64,000 nucleotides of DNA from Cichorium intybus (GCA_023525715.1 JAKNSD010000074.1:124001-188000); one strand, 5' to 3'; positions 40,045-55,119 are shown, counted from the stretch's first letter. Translations and numbers: made by a program. The notes: generated by a model not told the origin, from the sequence alone.

Positions 40045-43000
40045 TCAAAAGATTCCGTCCTCGGAATCTCTTGAAAACAAGAAGGGATACTTTGATCGCA
40101 TCTCCTCTTCAGCTTCCCAAGTGACATCTATTCCTCTATGATGTCGCCATTGTACTTTAACTATTACAATCTCTTTATTTCGCAACTTCTTGATCTTTTT
40201 GTCTAGAATCTTCTCCGGTTGTTCTTGATATTGAAGTTTACGATTTAACTGAACTTCCTTCAAAGGAACTCGTGTCGACTCATCATGTAAGGTTTTACAA
40301 AGATGTGAAATATGAAATACATTATGAATCCCCTGTAGTTCATCGGGAAGCTCGAGTTTATAAGCTACTGCTCCCACTCGTTGAATTACGCGGAAAGGCC
40401 CAATAAACCGTGGGCTTAGCTTGCCACGTTTACCAAAGCGAATAATTCCCTTCCAGGGAGACACTTTTAACATTACCATATCTCCAATTTGAAACTCCAA
40501 TGGTTTTCTTCGTTTATCTGCATATTGTTTTTGACGCTGCTGAGCAACTCTCATATGCTCGCGAATGCTTTTTATCTTTGCCTCAGTTTCTGTTATAATC
40601 TCGGGACCCGCTAGTGGCTTCTCTCCTGCTTCTGACCAACATGATGGTGTTCTACACATTGACCCATATAACGCTTCGAAGGGTGCCATTTGAATACTAG
40701 AATGATATGAATTATTATATGTAAATTCGGCTAAAGGTAGATGATCGTCCCAACTACCTCCAAAATCAATCACCGAAGCTCTAAGCATATTTTCTAACGT
40801 CTGAATAGTTCTCTCGGTCTGACCATCAGTCTGCGGATGATAAGCCGTACTCATTAAGGCTTTAGTTCCCAAATGTTTTTGAAAACTTTGCCAAAAATGA
40901 GAAGTAAAACGACTGTCGCCATCGGAGATTATAGAGGTAGGTACTCCGTGTCGTCTCATCACCTCCCTAAGATAGATCTCTGCTAATTTGGACGCTTGGT
41001 AATCTTCTCGTATGGGTATAAACTGTGCTGATTTAGTCAACCTATCAACAATTACCCATATTGAATCGAACCCTCGTGGAGTTCGGGGTAATTTGGTGAT
41101 AAAGTCCATAGAAATCTCATCCCACTTTTTCATCGGTACAGGTAGTGGTTGAACTAACCTGTATGGTCTCTGATGATTTGCTTTGACTTGTAAACAAGTC
41201 AGACATTTCTCCACATATCTCCCAACATCACGTTTCATCCCCGGCCACCAGTAAAACGGCTTTAAACTTCTATACATTTTCATACTACCTGGATGGATTG
41301 AATACCGTGTACCCTGTGCATCTTCAAGTAACAACTGTCTTGTTTCTCCGTGTCTTGGAACCCACACTCGTCCTTGAAAAGTCTTCACTCCTTGTGCATT
41401 TTCAACTAGCTTATATATATATAGCCAACCATTCTCTCACTCTTCATGTCATTGGCTTCTCTCTGGGCATGTTGAATCATTTCTGGCAATTTACTAACCA
41501 CTCCCATTCGAGCTGAAACGACTCGAATAGGTGGTTCTTTTCGGCTTAACGCATCTGCCACTACATTTGCTTTACCAGGATGGTAAAGTATTTCACACTC
41601 ATAATCTTTAAAAAAATCCATCCATCTTCGTTGTCTCATATTCAACTCTTTTTGATCAAACAAATATTTTAAACTCTTATGATCTGAATATATCTGGAAT
41701 TTCACACCATAAAGGTAATGTCGCCAAATTTTTAGTGCAAAGATAATGGCGGCTAACTCCAAATCGTGTACTGGATAAATTTGCTCATGAGGCTTCAGCT
41801 GTCGAGACGAATACGCAATTACTCGCCCCTTTTGCATTAATACACATCCAAGACCGATTTGTGAAGCATCGGTATAAAGGACAAAGTCTTCCACACCTTG
41901 AGGCAGGGCTAACACCGGAGCTTCGCATAATGCCCGTATCAGTTTTTCAAAAGCTTCTTGTTGTGCTTCAGACCAGATAAACTTCTCTGTCTTTCTGGTC
42001 AGCTTTGTTAAAGGTAACGCAATACTCGAAAATTTTTCAACAAATCTCCGATAATAGCCAGCTAGTCCTAAAAAGCTCCGAACCTCAGTCGGATTTTTGG
42101 GTGGTGCCCAACTCATCACTGCTTCTATCTTGGCAGGGTCCACTTTAACTCCTTCTCTGTTTATTACATGACCAAGAAACTGGATCTCTTGCATCCAAAA
42201 CTCGCACTTCGAAAATTTTGCATACAATTTTTATTTACGAAGAAGATTTAAAATTAACTGTAAATGTTGCTTGTGCTCATCCCAGCTTTTGGAATAAATC
42301 AAAATATCATCAATAAACACTATTACGAACTTGTCTAAGAATGGATGACAAGCTCGATTCATCAAGTCCATAAAAGCCGCCGGAGCATTCGTCAAACCGA
42401 ACGGCATTACTAGAAACTCATAATGACCGTATCGGGTGCGAAATGTTGTCTTCGGGACGTCAGATTCTCTTACTCTTAGCTGGTGATATCCCGATCTCAA
42501 ATCAATCTTCGAAAAGTACACCGCTCCCTCCAATTGATCGAACAAATCGTCTATTCTCGGTAGGGGATAACGATTCTTCACAATAATCTTGTTTAACTCG
42601 CGATAGTCTATGCACATATGCATAGAACCATCCTTCTTTCGAACAAACAGTATCGACGCACCCCACGGAGACGAACTCGGACGAATAAAACTGCGATCTA
42701 AGAGTTCTTGTAGTTGTTTCTTTAACTCCTCCATCTCGGACGGCGCCAACCGATAAGGTGCTCGAGCTATCGGTTTCGCTCCAGGAACTAAATCAATAAT
42801 AAACTCTAATTGACGATTTGGTGGTAAGCCCGGAAGATCGACAGGAAAAACATCAGCAAAATCTCTCACTATCTCAACATCCTTCACAGTGGGATGTTCG
42901 GCTTCAATTGGGGCAACATGTGCCATAAATAAAAGAGCACCTCTTTCGGTATACCTTCGCGCTCTCGCAAAAGATACTACCGGAATATGTTGAAAACGGC

Positions 43001-44648
43001 GTTCGCCTCGTATTAACATCTGAGACCCGCTCGGAGTTCTCACAGAAATAATCTTTCCGTGACAATCCATATTTGCCCTATTGTTATCTAACCAGTCCAT
43101 TCCAACTATTACATCAAACGCACGAGTAGTCATCGACTTCAAATCAATAAGGAAAGAAATCCCATTGATTTCAAGCCGACAATTTGTATACTGAGTATTC
43201 ACTATAACATCTCTCCCGTCAGCAATATCAACTATCAGGCTTTCACTCATTTTAGACACCGGTACATTAATTCGAGATGCGAAAGGTACAGATATGAAAG
43301 AAATCGATGCACCAGAATCAAACACCATACGAGCTCGAAGAGAATTTAGGCTAAAGATACCTGTAATCACATCCGGTCGCTCTCTAGCCTCTTCCACGGT
43401 CATCTGAAAAGCTCGAGTTCTAACGTTCCCACCACCTCTATCTCGTCTATCGCCTCGATTATCACCTCGTCCCGCCCTCGGAGTCTCGCGACGGGAATCG
43501 GTTCTCGGCTTTGGGCAATCCGGGCGGATATGACCACTTTCCCCACAATTGAAACACACACGATTTTTCTCCAAACAATCTCGAGCCATATGCCCTGTCT
43601 TCCCGCATTGATAACACATAAGAGACGGGGTGCTCGTATCACAATTTCCAGCATGTTTTCGACGGCATTTTTCGCACCACTTGCTCTCAGTCTTTCTTGG
43701 ATCACCTCGATATTGATAACTCGGAACTGGCTGCTTTTGAGAACTACCCTCGGGTTTTCCTTCCCATTTCCTCTTCTGGCCTCCGCTTCCTTGGTCCCCC
43801 TTTCTTTTATCATCTTGCCTCCGTAGTTCTTTTTCTCGAGATTTAGCTGCCTCGACAATCTGCTGATAAGTTGTAAAGCTGGAACTCTGTAAGAACTCTC
43901 GTATCTGGGTCCTCAATCCCCACAAATACCTATCAACCTTTCTTTCTTCCGTGTCTACCTGATGAGCAGCAAATCTGGCTTTCTCATTGAACTCTGTTGT
44001 ATACTCTTGCACCGATCGTGTTCCCTGCTGTAATCTTAGAAAATCTTCCTCCAGACTTTTCATTGCAGTATTTGAGCAATATTCTTTCATAAATTTGATT
44101 TTAAACTCCTCCCACGTCGGTTCTGATTCCAACCCTTTCTCTATATCCAGATTTATATTCTCCCACCAGAATTGGGCATCTTTGTGAAGACAATTTGTAG
44201 CATACTCAACCTTGTCTTTTTCCGCACACTTGCTCGTACGAAAAACTTTCTCAATATGGGTTAGCCAATTTCTTGCAACAACGGGATCATCAGTACCGAA
44301 AAAATCATTCGGTTTGCATTTGCGGAACGTCTCATAACTGTAACCTTTTGGTTCACTCGATCCTCCAGCCTCAGCATGTGTAATAATTGGCTCTCTCCGA
44401 CCCTCCCCAACCACAGGTGTGATAGGAGGTCGGTTTCGATCATCTCTAGTCACATCCGTCTGAGGTCTTACTAAGGTAGGCAATAAATCTTTAACGGCTT
44501 TTGCTACCTCTGCAGCAATTAACTCTTGTAAGGTTGATGTCAACTCAGGCGGTCTCTCGTCTTCAGACTGGCGCCCCAGTCTAAAATCTTGTAATCCCGA
44601 ATGCTCGTCTCGGTGATCACCTCCCTCCTTTTCTTTTCCAGAACTCAT
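40045..44648 (-). pseudogene. Tekay-like gag-pol polyprotein, one stop and one frameshift
   Basis: From ATG 44648, 805 codons give gag (about aa 90-280), three Cys/His knuckles ([40 protein letters not shown], about aa 325-380), protease ([11 protein letters not shown]) and RT ([22 protein letters not shown]). A stop at 42233-42231 then interrupts, and the same frame continues (42227-41406) through RT/RNase H ([19 protein letters not shown]). A frameshift near 41405-41425, at a short TA run, leads to the last segment (41388-40045): zinc-finger H2C2, integrase (DFITKLPRT, DGDSRFTSHFW, HPQTDGQTERTIQTLE) and a chromodomain-like end (VKVQWRHHRGIDVTWEAEEE) finishing DSEDGIF. Confidence 0.92.
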
Positions 44649-44664
44649 TTTATCTGAAAAGAAA

Positions 44665-44840
44665 ATTTACTCATTTAGAAATCACCACCATAATACTCAA
44701 TATGGTGTATATTCAACTCATTTATATGTCACCATAATACTCAATATGGTGTATATTTAACTCATTTATATGTCACCATAATACTCAATATGGTGTATAT
44801 TTAACTCATTTATATGTCACCATACTACTCAATATGGTTA
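44665..44840. repeat. 44-bp tandem repeat x4 in the Tekay leader
   Basis: Units start with ACCATAATACTCAATATGGT at 44687, 44731, 44775 and 44819. ACCATA/TATGGT can pair as a hairpin in each. They lie between the primer binding site and gag. Confidence 0.85.
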
Positions 44841-44951
44841 CATAATCAACTCGGTTCATACACCACGAAGGATAGCTACTCGGGACTCTTTGGGGCTTTT
44901 CTACTTCACTGGTTTAAGTCTAAACCCATCTCAAGGTTTAATTCTCTTAAA

Positions 44952-44971
44952 CCACTGCTCTGATACCAACT
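44952..44971 (-). other. Primer binding site (Met-tRNA), Tekay-like element
   Basis: Minus strand TTGGTATCAGAGCAGTGG directly after the 5' LTR, an 18-base match to the usual initiator-Met site. Confidence 0.9.
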
Positions 44972-46448
44972 TGTAACGTCCGGTTTCTCAATCTTAGGAT
45001 ATACCAATAACTAAATCAAACACAAAAAAGGTTATGGTGTAATTCCAAAAGATGAGTAACAAGTTCTACAAAGTTCTATCAAAAGCATAGTTTAAGTCAC
45101 AACTATATACAACAAGTATCTACATTGTTTTCACCAAAAACCGTGATATCCAAAAATGTTTTCAAAATATCTAGAACAAGTCCAAAGTCAAAAGTCCAAG
45201 GTCCATATTTATCCAGCTAACCCTCCGTGATGTGTTTTCCATGACCTGCATTACCAGAACCTAACACAAACAACGATAGCAAACAAATTATGAGCTTTGA
45301 GAGCTCAGTGAGTAATTAGAAAATAACACAATTATATTTTTTTATCTCTTCATTTCAATGAATCTCAATTGAACAACTCAATCTTCAATGTATCTCAAAC
45401 ACTGCTACTCTTTAATTCATTTCTCAAATCAACCAAATATGATATATTCTTTTATCTACAATTATATCTCAATAATATGTAAATTTATTTAACAATAACT
45501 ACTCACCTGAGGTTGACCCGGTACGTAGAACTCCAGAACCTCGTGTTTGATCCTGACTAGCCTTAGCTGTAACACAACAGCTAAATTTTAATACTCAAGT
45601 CTCATAATAATCTCATTCACAATTTATATCGACACAATACAGAATTTAGCATCATATGGTGAAATCATAATCAGACAATAACAATAACACTCTTGTTATA
45701 GTTCCTCACCTCACTCTTTGACCTATTCAAATTTGCAAACACAATTAACGAGCATAACACTAACTCAAACTTAAAATTAAACTCTTATAGACTTGCTATA
45801 CTACTAATTCGACTTTAACATCATCGATTCACAGGTGGACCATCGAGACCACAAGGAATCACTCTAAATCAAAGTATCCAACGGTTGAAACAAGGTCAAA
45901 TTCAAAGAGGATTACCTTTCAAACTCCAAGTACAAATCCCTAGCTTCAATTCGTGATTAATAGGCTTAAATCTCGACTTGGATAGCTTAGAAATCGATTT
46001 CTAGGGTTTAGAGAGGGTTTTGATTGAATTGGAAATGACCCAAATGAAGGAAAACCCGTATTTTAAAACACCCCTGATGCGCGACACGACCCGTGTAGGC
46101 TCACACGACCCGTGTGAGGCCTACAGCAAGCCGACATGAATTTGTACAGACTCACACGACCCGTGCAGTCTCACACGACCCGTGTGAGACCCTACCTCGC
46201 CTCGGTAATTTTTGAACAAGAGTTACACGACCCGTGTAGGTCTGAGAAAGGGTACTGTTTGGTTCTCAAGCCTTTCTACACGACCCGTGTGGCCTTACAC
46301 GACCCGTGTAGCTCTGATTTGACATTTTACAAGTCCAAACTTCACTCAATTGGGTTTTTAACCATCCTAACTCATATAACAACTTATTTAATCTTAATTA
46401 TACTAAGATTAACACAAAATCTATATAATTTAATAATATGGTATTACA
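44972..46448 (-). repeat. 5' LTR of the Tekay-like element
   Basis: 1477 bp. On the minus strand the palindromes (46309-46084) precede a TTTTAAAATAC TATA-like box (about 46068-46058) and a likely transcript start near CTCTCTAAACCCTAG (about 46000). Confidence 0.92.
46084..46309 (-). promoter_or_regulatory. Seven ACACGACCCGTGT palindromes upstream of the TATA-like box
   Basis: Same array as in the 3' LTR, all copies retained, which argues for recent function or simply for youth. Confidence 0.65.
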
Positions 46449-46453
46449 GTTAC

Positions 46454-47230
46454 AGTCTGTAGGTTTATGTATTTGTCAGTTCGCAACAGTTTGCATCGAG
46501 ATTGCAGGTTGTAGTTTCAGATACCGAAACCAAAGTTTTTCTCACAATGCACCATAGTTCTTTGTACAAGGCATCACAATTCTTTGCCTTCATGTAAAAT
46601 GAGTAAAAATTATTTTTTTACATTAACTTGTCAATTCTGAATATGTTTTTCCACTGCATCTAACACCAAAATTCATGTAGAGGTTTTGGGACGCTGACTC
46701 TTGGTCTCCATATTTCTTTGTATTCGGGACTAAGCTCGTCTTATACAAGCGTGTATACCATACCACTGGACTTGTATTAAGATCATAACTTTGATATCCT
46801 TTGAAACTAGTATATTTCAATTACACTTAAATGGCAGGTGATTTAAAATCACCAACATGTCGAACATACCCATAAAACTTTTAGGAGCTTTTGTCTTTTA
46901 GATTTTATACATTTCAAACGTTTATACTTCTATACAAATCAAAGTTACATCTTTCAGCTTCAGACTATAAACTACAAGACTAATTTTTACCAAACACATC
47001 CTTATTAGAACAAAATAAGAAAAATATAACATTTTAAAATTTTTGAGTTTACGTAGATGCCCTTCCATAATTGGTGTTTTAAATCGCTAGATGGAGTATA
47101 AACATCGAACTCTATAGGAAAGGGCATAAATGAGCACCCAAAAGTCGTCACCTCTAAGCTCATTTTGACTAACCAATCGGTACACTACACGTATCATGTG
47201 CCGTCGCCCCCTTCCGCATCGCCCCACCAT
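46454..47230. other. Upstream region of the phosphatase gene
   Basis: No open frame recognised. The outer gypsy element ends at about 46454, so transposon DNA comes to within about 0.85 kb of the start codon. Confidence 0.5.
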
Positions 47231-47243
47231 CCTATAAATAATA
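47231..47243 (+). promoter_or_regulatory. Putative TATA box of the PFA-DSP gene
   Basis: CTATAAATAATA lies 75-85 bp before the start codon. A pyrimidine-rich leader (TCTTCTCTGCTTTCATCTC) follows. A transcript start near 47262-47272 is inferred from spacing. Confidence 0.6.
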
Positions 47244-47260
47244 TATATATTCCTGCAAGT

Positions 47261-47302
47261 ATGATAACCGCCATAGACTCTTCTCTGCTTTCATCTCTGT
47301 AA
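47261..47302 (+). other. Possible 13-codon upstream ORF
   Basis: ATG at 47261 opens a 13-codon frame (MITAIDSSLLSSL) ending at TAA 47300-47302, 15 bases before the main ATG. It matters only if transcription starts at or before 47261, and the TATA spacing makes that borderline. Confidence 0.3.
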
Positions 47303-49432
<2,130 letters not shown>

Positions 49433-51490
49433 AATAAAAGACGGAATTGGGTTGGAATAAGACTGGAATAGGTGATTCCGTTCCCGGAATATGTTTAGCG
49501 GTTCAGGAATGGTGTTTTCCGTTCCTTGAGGATTACTTAAGATAGGTTTTCCTGGTTGGGACCTTGGGGTCTCTCATTAGATATTGTCATTTTATATTTG
49601 ACAAGTAAATTTGTTAATGTATCGAATTATTAAAAAAAAAATGGAAATCAAAGTATTTGATTGTTAAGATGAGTTTTGTTATTTTATAAAAAAAATTACA
49701 AAAAAAAAAAAAAAAATCTTCTTTTTCCTTTTCCAAGGTTCCCGACATGAGAAACTGTGTATTTAACTATTTAAGAATAGTTTTATGGGTTTATTGAAGG
49801 GGTTCATTATAAAAATGACCAAAATGGGAATCACCATCTTTTAAATAATTGTTACAAGGAAAATATTTATTTAGTAAAATTGGATTTTGCAAAATAATTT
49901 ATTTTGTGAATTTTTATTTTTATTTTTATTTTTGCGTTTTTATGAGTTAGTTGTAGAAACTAGAAAGGATTGAAAAAGTATGCTTAAAATTCTAGTGAGA
50001 AGTGACAACGCGTAAGGACTTATTTATTTATTTATTTATTTATTTTGGATATTAAAAGAAGAAAAAGAAGGAATGAAAAGGACAATTTATATGGGTTGTA
50101 GTTGTATAAAAGATTAATGAAATACGAAAAATACAAGAGAACAAGAAAGGACAGCATGGATTTGTCTTTCGTGAGATGCAAAACAACGAAACTAAAAATT
50201 CATGGTTGTTCTTTTACAAAATGAAAGGACGTCGCAAAATAAGAGCTATTTTGCAAAAAGAAAAGAATAACATATGGAAGAGACGTGTAATTAAGTAATT
50301 TTGAAAAGAATATATATGAAATAAGTGGTTATTTTGTGTTAGAGAAATTATATTTATTCCTAAGCCTCTCTCATTTTGGTATTTTGTGAGTAACCTTTAT
50401 TAAATAGTGCTATATATTTTTAATGAGAGTATTTTTAAGAGATTAAATATTAATAATTAATTCTACAGAGTGGTTTTTTTGTTGTTGGATTGGATTGCTT
50501 TTTAGGTAAATATTAAATAGTACAAAAAAGATTTAGATTTTATTAAATGTATTTTTTGAGTTTAATATTTTGTATAATTAACTTTTTTATTTAATAATGT
50601 TTTATTTTATTTAATCTTAAAAGCTTTATTATCTTTTGACGTTTATTTTTTATTATTAGGATCTCTAATATTAAATATTACATTTGTAATGACCATATGA
50701 TATTTTTCGTTTTTTATTTTCATAATTATAAAGGTAGTAATTTTTTTATTAAATTTTTTATTTTAAAAACGTATTGATCTTTTCCGTTAGCGTAATATAT
50801 TGTTTTTATGTCATTTGATTGTCAATGTTTTTTATGTATGTTTAAAATAATAAATTAGATAAGGAAACTTTATAATATATCTCACCATTACTGGAGTACA
50901 TCAGTTAATTTATAAAAAAAATTACAAAAAATTGTTAATGCCTGCATAAGGTACGATTAAGGTTTTAATTGAAAGAATTTTGTTCAATAAAATTAGTACA
51001 AATGTGATTTGGCAAAACAAAACAAGTTGTATATCGATGATAAGATGCTCTCAATGATTAAATTTTTATATTTGTTAATGCTTTGTTAGGTTTAAATTAG
51101 GAATTGTTAGGAAATTTATGCGTCCCTCTCAAAAAAAAAAAAAAAAAGTATTTAGGGGCTTTATAAAGTCTAAAGTTATTTATTTTGGGTGATATAATAA
51201 ATGGATGCCTTTGGTTTTTATATTTCTATTCATTAATATCTAAAATCCGACCTAGTTGGTTCGAAAACCCCCGTCAACAAAGCAGTGTAGCGATACAATA
51301 TTATTGGATTTGTCACTCGTAAATTTTAAAAGTATCGCTAGACCCTTATGGAAAGAGTTTTCGCTTTTCATTTAAACAGTTTCTTATGAAATCTATCTAC
51401 CAGCTTCTTTCACCCACCCATTTATCCTAGCCATACTATCCCCATCTGGACTACCCGAATTGATAGAAAGAAGCTTATCTGACCGACACC
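49433..51490. other. 3' flank and intergenic DNA
   Basis: No gene recognised. It holds a poly-A run (about 49698-49715), a (TTTA)n microsatellite (about 50020-50045), and another poly-A run (about 51130-51148). The polyadenylation site of the phosphatase gene should lie within the first few hundred bases but has no distinctive signal that I can assign. Confidence 0.5.
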
Positions 51491-52003
51491 TACGGTTGTA
51501 AACGAACCGAACGTTCAGCGAACCGCTCGTGAACTGTTCGGCAAGAGGTTCGTTTATAGCGAACGAACACGAACACAAATTCTCACTCGTTTAGTTAAAC
51601 GAACGAACATGAACAATGGTCTCGTTCGCTCAATTATGTTCGTGAACGTTCGTTTATGCTGTTCGTTTGCGTTCATTTATGCTTCTTTATTTAAGTTCAT
51701 TTTATGTTCATATATGTCCAATTGTGTTTGATTACATTACAATATTATACGTTCGTTTATGTTTGTATATGTTGAATTGTGTTTGTCTCTATAAGTTCGT
51801 TTATGTTTGTTTGTTTATGTTCCTTTAGCATGTTCATGAACATAAACAAACGAACATGAACAATATAATTTGTTAAACGAATGAACATGAACAAGAAAAC
51901 TCGTTCGTTTATTCGTTCGTGTTCGTTTGTTTGTTTGGCTAACTTAAACGAACGAACATGAACAAGCCCTCATTCGTGTTCGTTCGGTTCGTTTACAGCT
52001 CTA
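51491..52003. mobile_element. hAT-type MITE rich in GTTCGTTTA
   Basis: Terminal inverted repeats TACGGTTGTAAACGAACC and (reverse complement of the right end) TAGAGCTGTAAACGAACC, flanked by a near-perfect 8-bp duplication, CCGACACC (51483-51490) and CTGACACC (52004-52011). An eight-base duplication and the TAGGG.TGTAAACGA-type terminus fit hAT MITEs. The interior is a large imperfect palindrome of GTTCGTTTATGTTCA motifs. Confidence 0.8.
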
Positions 52004-52052
52004 CTGACACCCCGCCACCTCAGCCATCTCTACAACCTTCGTAGAATTGAAT

Positions 52053-52434
52053 GAATTGTTTGGCAGGAAGTTCGTTTATGTTCGTTTATTTAGTAATTGA
52101 ATGAATACGAACACAAATTCTCGTTCATTCAGTTAAAGGAACGAACATGAACAATAATATTCGTTCAATTATGTTCGTGATCGTTCGTTTATGCTGTTCG
52201 TTTATGTTTTGTTCATTTAAGTTCATTTTATGTTCATATATGTTCAATTGTGTTTTATTACATTACAATATTATATGTTTGTATATGTTCAATTGTGTTT
52301 GTCTATATTTGTTCGTTTTTGTTTGTTTAGCATGTTCATGAACATAAACGAATGAGCATTACAAAGATAATCTGTTAAACGAACAAACATAAACAAGCCC
52401 TCGTTCGTGTTCGTTTGGTTCGTTTACAGCCCTA
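52053..52434. mobile_element. Second, left-truncated copy of the GTTCG hAT-type MITE
   Basis: Internal sequence and the right terminus (CGTTTGGTTCGTTTACAGCC) match the element immediately to the left. The left terminus is missing. Confidence 0.7.
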
Positions 52435-53379
52435 CCAACCTCATACAAAATAGATTTCAACATGTTAATTATTAGGCCAGAAACCAAATTTGTGACACCC
52501 CATTTCTACTGTTTGCAAATACTATGGTTTTTCATAAAATTTCATGAATACAAAAATACGGTTTATCAAAAACCGATTATTTACAAAATTTAAAACTGTG
52601 GGTGTACAAATCTATATCAAAACTAACCATAGTAAGCAAGTAAGGATTTAACCTTAAGTCCAAAATAGGAGCTATGTGGGCTCCACTCCAGCTAAACTTC
52701 ATCCAATAATAGCATAACATTTTAACCTGGAATACATGGCATAAAAATAGAATACGTAAGACAATAATGTCTCGTGAGTTACATGAGTTTTAGACTCAAC
52801 CTTCAACTTCTTTCCCAATTTTTATAAAACTTATAACATAAACTTCTGTCAAATCTTTATATAAATATCATACTATACTTTTTACTTCTTGAAAACATTT
52901 CATAACTTTCTTTACAAAAATAACATCTTTCAAAGTTTCAAGATATTACCATATCACTATTTCTTAATTCCTTTCAAAATCATTTCATATCATCTTTGGC
53001 ATAATTACATTCTTTCAAAACTTTATAATAGAAACATAGTACAACTCTGTACTTTTCAAGTAAATCATTCTTTGACATACTTTATGAAAATACATTATTC
53101 TTACTTTCTTTGACTGGTTTTATAAGCTTGCTGGATTTTTATACTTAGGGCGTTAATCACTATAAGTGATACCCCAAGTCTCTATGGCTAGAAAGAACGG
53201 ATCAATCCTTACCATAGAAGTGCTGAGGCAATCTACTTCGCGATGGGGCTCGCCCCCAGTAGATCCCTTACCTAACCCGGGTAGGTTGGAACATAGTTCC
53301 TTTACTAATGCTGCTTGCTACAATTACCAGTCATAAAAAAAAAATACTTGCTGCTTGCTTAAACATTTCTCATATACAT

Positions 53380-53610
53380 AACTTGTGGCTAGGTGCCAAA
53401 CTTCATCATAATGTGTCTTTATGGCTATATGCCAAGTATAGCTTTAATCTTATAATAGTCATACGTTTAAAACATATTTTTCTAACATACTAAGCTTTAT
53501 GCCAAAACATGCTTTCCACATTTTATGGCTATATGCCATTCAAACTCAAAAATATATACACTTTGTAACCAAAACATATTTTTACACATCTTGTGGCTAT
53601 ATGCCATTCA
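53380..53610. repeat. TGGC-TATAT-GCCA palindromic repeats in the LARD LTR
   Basis: Four to five copies of TGGCTATATGCCA or close variants at about 35-100 bp spacing (53386, 53422, 53527, 53592). The same array is in the other LTR at 59944-60169. Confidence 0.65.
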
Positions 53611-54431
53611 TATTTGAAAACACATATAATTGTAATCAAAATATACTTTCACATAATTTGGTTCTTAGACCAAAACATACTTTCACATAATTTGTTCATA
53701 GACCAATATAAATATACTATCATTTAACTTGACTTATAGTTCAAAACATAACTTCAACATAGCATTATACTTTCATAAACGAATTGATAATAGTACTCTT
53801 GCATATAATGTCACATAAAAATTTTTATAAGAAATCTTAAACATACTTACTTGCCATGTACCCCAGAATGGGTAAAAATACTGCATGTACTCACCTTTAT
53901 ACTCTTGAACGTCATTTAGACGTCCCTCGGTTCTTTACTCTTTCGGTGTCCACCTATTTGACTTGCACCTATATATATATAGTATTTGATACATTAATTA
54001 CATTTAAATCGACTCTATAACATGTTAGAGTCCTTTCTAATACTTTTGTTGATCATAATAAGTAGATAGCTTTAAAATGATCAATCTTTAAATAAGTCGT
54101 ATATTGCACGTATTTTGCTACAGTAGTCTCAGGAGATCGTATTCTAATTCCAACACCTTTCCATGAAGTCTTATGCCATTTTAAACCTGTGTTTCAAGTT
54201 TGAAGTTTATCGGACCAGTCTAGCTAAAATCTCAAAATCAAGTTTGGATGATTACTTGATTTTTAGCCACTGCTTGCTACAGTGATTTTCCGCGAGGTCG
54301 GATTATTGATTTAACAATTTCCCATATGTTTTCATACCATTTTAAGGCCATGGTATGAGTTACGGGTCGATCGGACAAGTCTAACATCGAATTCCAAACT
54401 CAAAAAATGGATTGAAGGAATTCCAGGGGGC

Positions 54432-54476
54432 ACACGACTCGTGTGTTTTTCCTTCTATGGGAAACACGACTCGTGT
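54432..54476. promoter_or_regulatory. Two ACACGACTCGTGT palindromes in the LARD LTR
   Basis: Exact 13-bp palindromes at 54432-54444 and 54464-54476 (other LTR: 60991-61003 and 61023-61035). The arms are identical to those of the Tekay-like family although the surrounding LTRs differ. Confidence 0.6.
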
Positions 54477-55119
54477 GTTTCCTGGGAAATTTTTCCTTGG
54501 CTGATTTTTGTGCTGCAGGTCCTTTAGTCCGAGGGTTAAGTCTTTAATACGTGACTTAATCATTTTAAGGTCATTTTTAAGCCTAAAATAGCAGTTCACT
54601 TATAGTTTTAAACCATGGAATCAACAATTCCATTCCAAGGCTTAAAACATTCCCGTAATGTCCATTTTTAACCAAAAATCCATTTTGTTTGATTTTCAAG
54701 TGTAGAACTGATTTCATGCACTCTTTATGACCCTTTGAACTTGTTAAATCATTTGAAATCAGTTTTAAACTCATAACCCAATTTCTAGGGTTCTTGAGCT
54801 CAAAACCCATTTCCAAGGATTTAACTAAAATTCCAAGAACTCTTTGCAATCTAGGTGCATCCACTTGATGTTTTAGCATGACTTGATGGAAATGAACTTC
54901 TGGAAACATTTCATGAGTTTCATAACTCGAATTTCCAGATTTCATATGGAGAAGATGATGAATAGTGAAGTTCTTACCTTGATTACTAAGGAATCTTCAA
55001 TTCCTTCTTCCAATTCTTATGAAATTTCTCCTTCTTCCTCTTCTTCCCGTTTCTTCTTCTTCTCTCTCGATCACTCTACAAACTTCTGGAGAATGAGTGA
55101 TAATTCACTCATTTATGTT

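Larger units (their letters stand above)
38553..46448 (-). mobile_element. Tekay-like Ty3/gypsy (chromovirus) retrotransposon
   Basis: 7896 bp, LTRs 38553-40030 (1478 bp) and 44972-46448 (1477 bp) with about fifteen differences by eye (near 99% identity), flanked by GTTAC duplications (38548-38552, 46449-46453). Met-tRNA primer site and polypurine tract are present. Domain order protease-RT-RNase H-integrase-chromodomain-like identifies a gypsy chromovirus. The insertion point is within the last bases of the outer element's LTR. Confidence 0.93.
21082..46454 (-). mobile_element. Outer decayed gypsy element hosting three nested LTR elements
   Basis: The left LTR starts TGTAACGCCCC at 21082. 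The right LTR ends GGGTGTTAC at 38552, and its last A follows the Tekay insertion. Flanks are TTCTG at 21077-21081 and GTCTG after the right end, a plausible decayed five-base duplication. With the three insertions removed (22644-27526, 30089-37676, 38553-46448), homologous LTR sequence remains on both sides of a short internal region with gag remnants. A purine tract (about 27636-27652) next to the left LTR sets minus-strand orientation. Confidence 0.75.

Noticed and set aside
46860..47060. Possible small MITE upstream of the phosphatase gene (ACCAAACACATCC terminus)
   Set aside because: Only one end resembles a terminus; no inverted partner or target duplication was found.
51491..52434. GTTCG-rich region as a satellite or CRISPR-like array
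   Set aside because: Repeats are irregular and arranged as a palindrome with TIRs and an 8-bp duplication; a hAT-type MITE explains it.
54583..54945. 120-codon frame duplicated at 61142-61504, and similar paired small frames
   Set aside because: Both copies lie in the LARD LTRs. The duplication reflects LTR identity, not a gene family, and no domain is visible.
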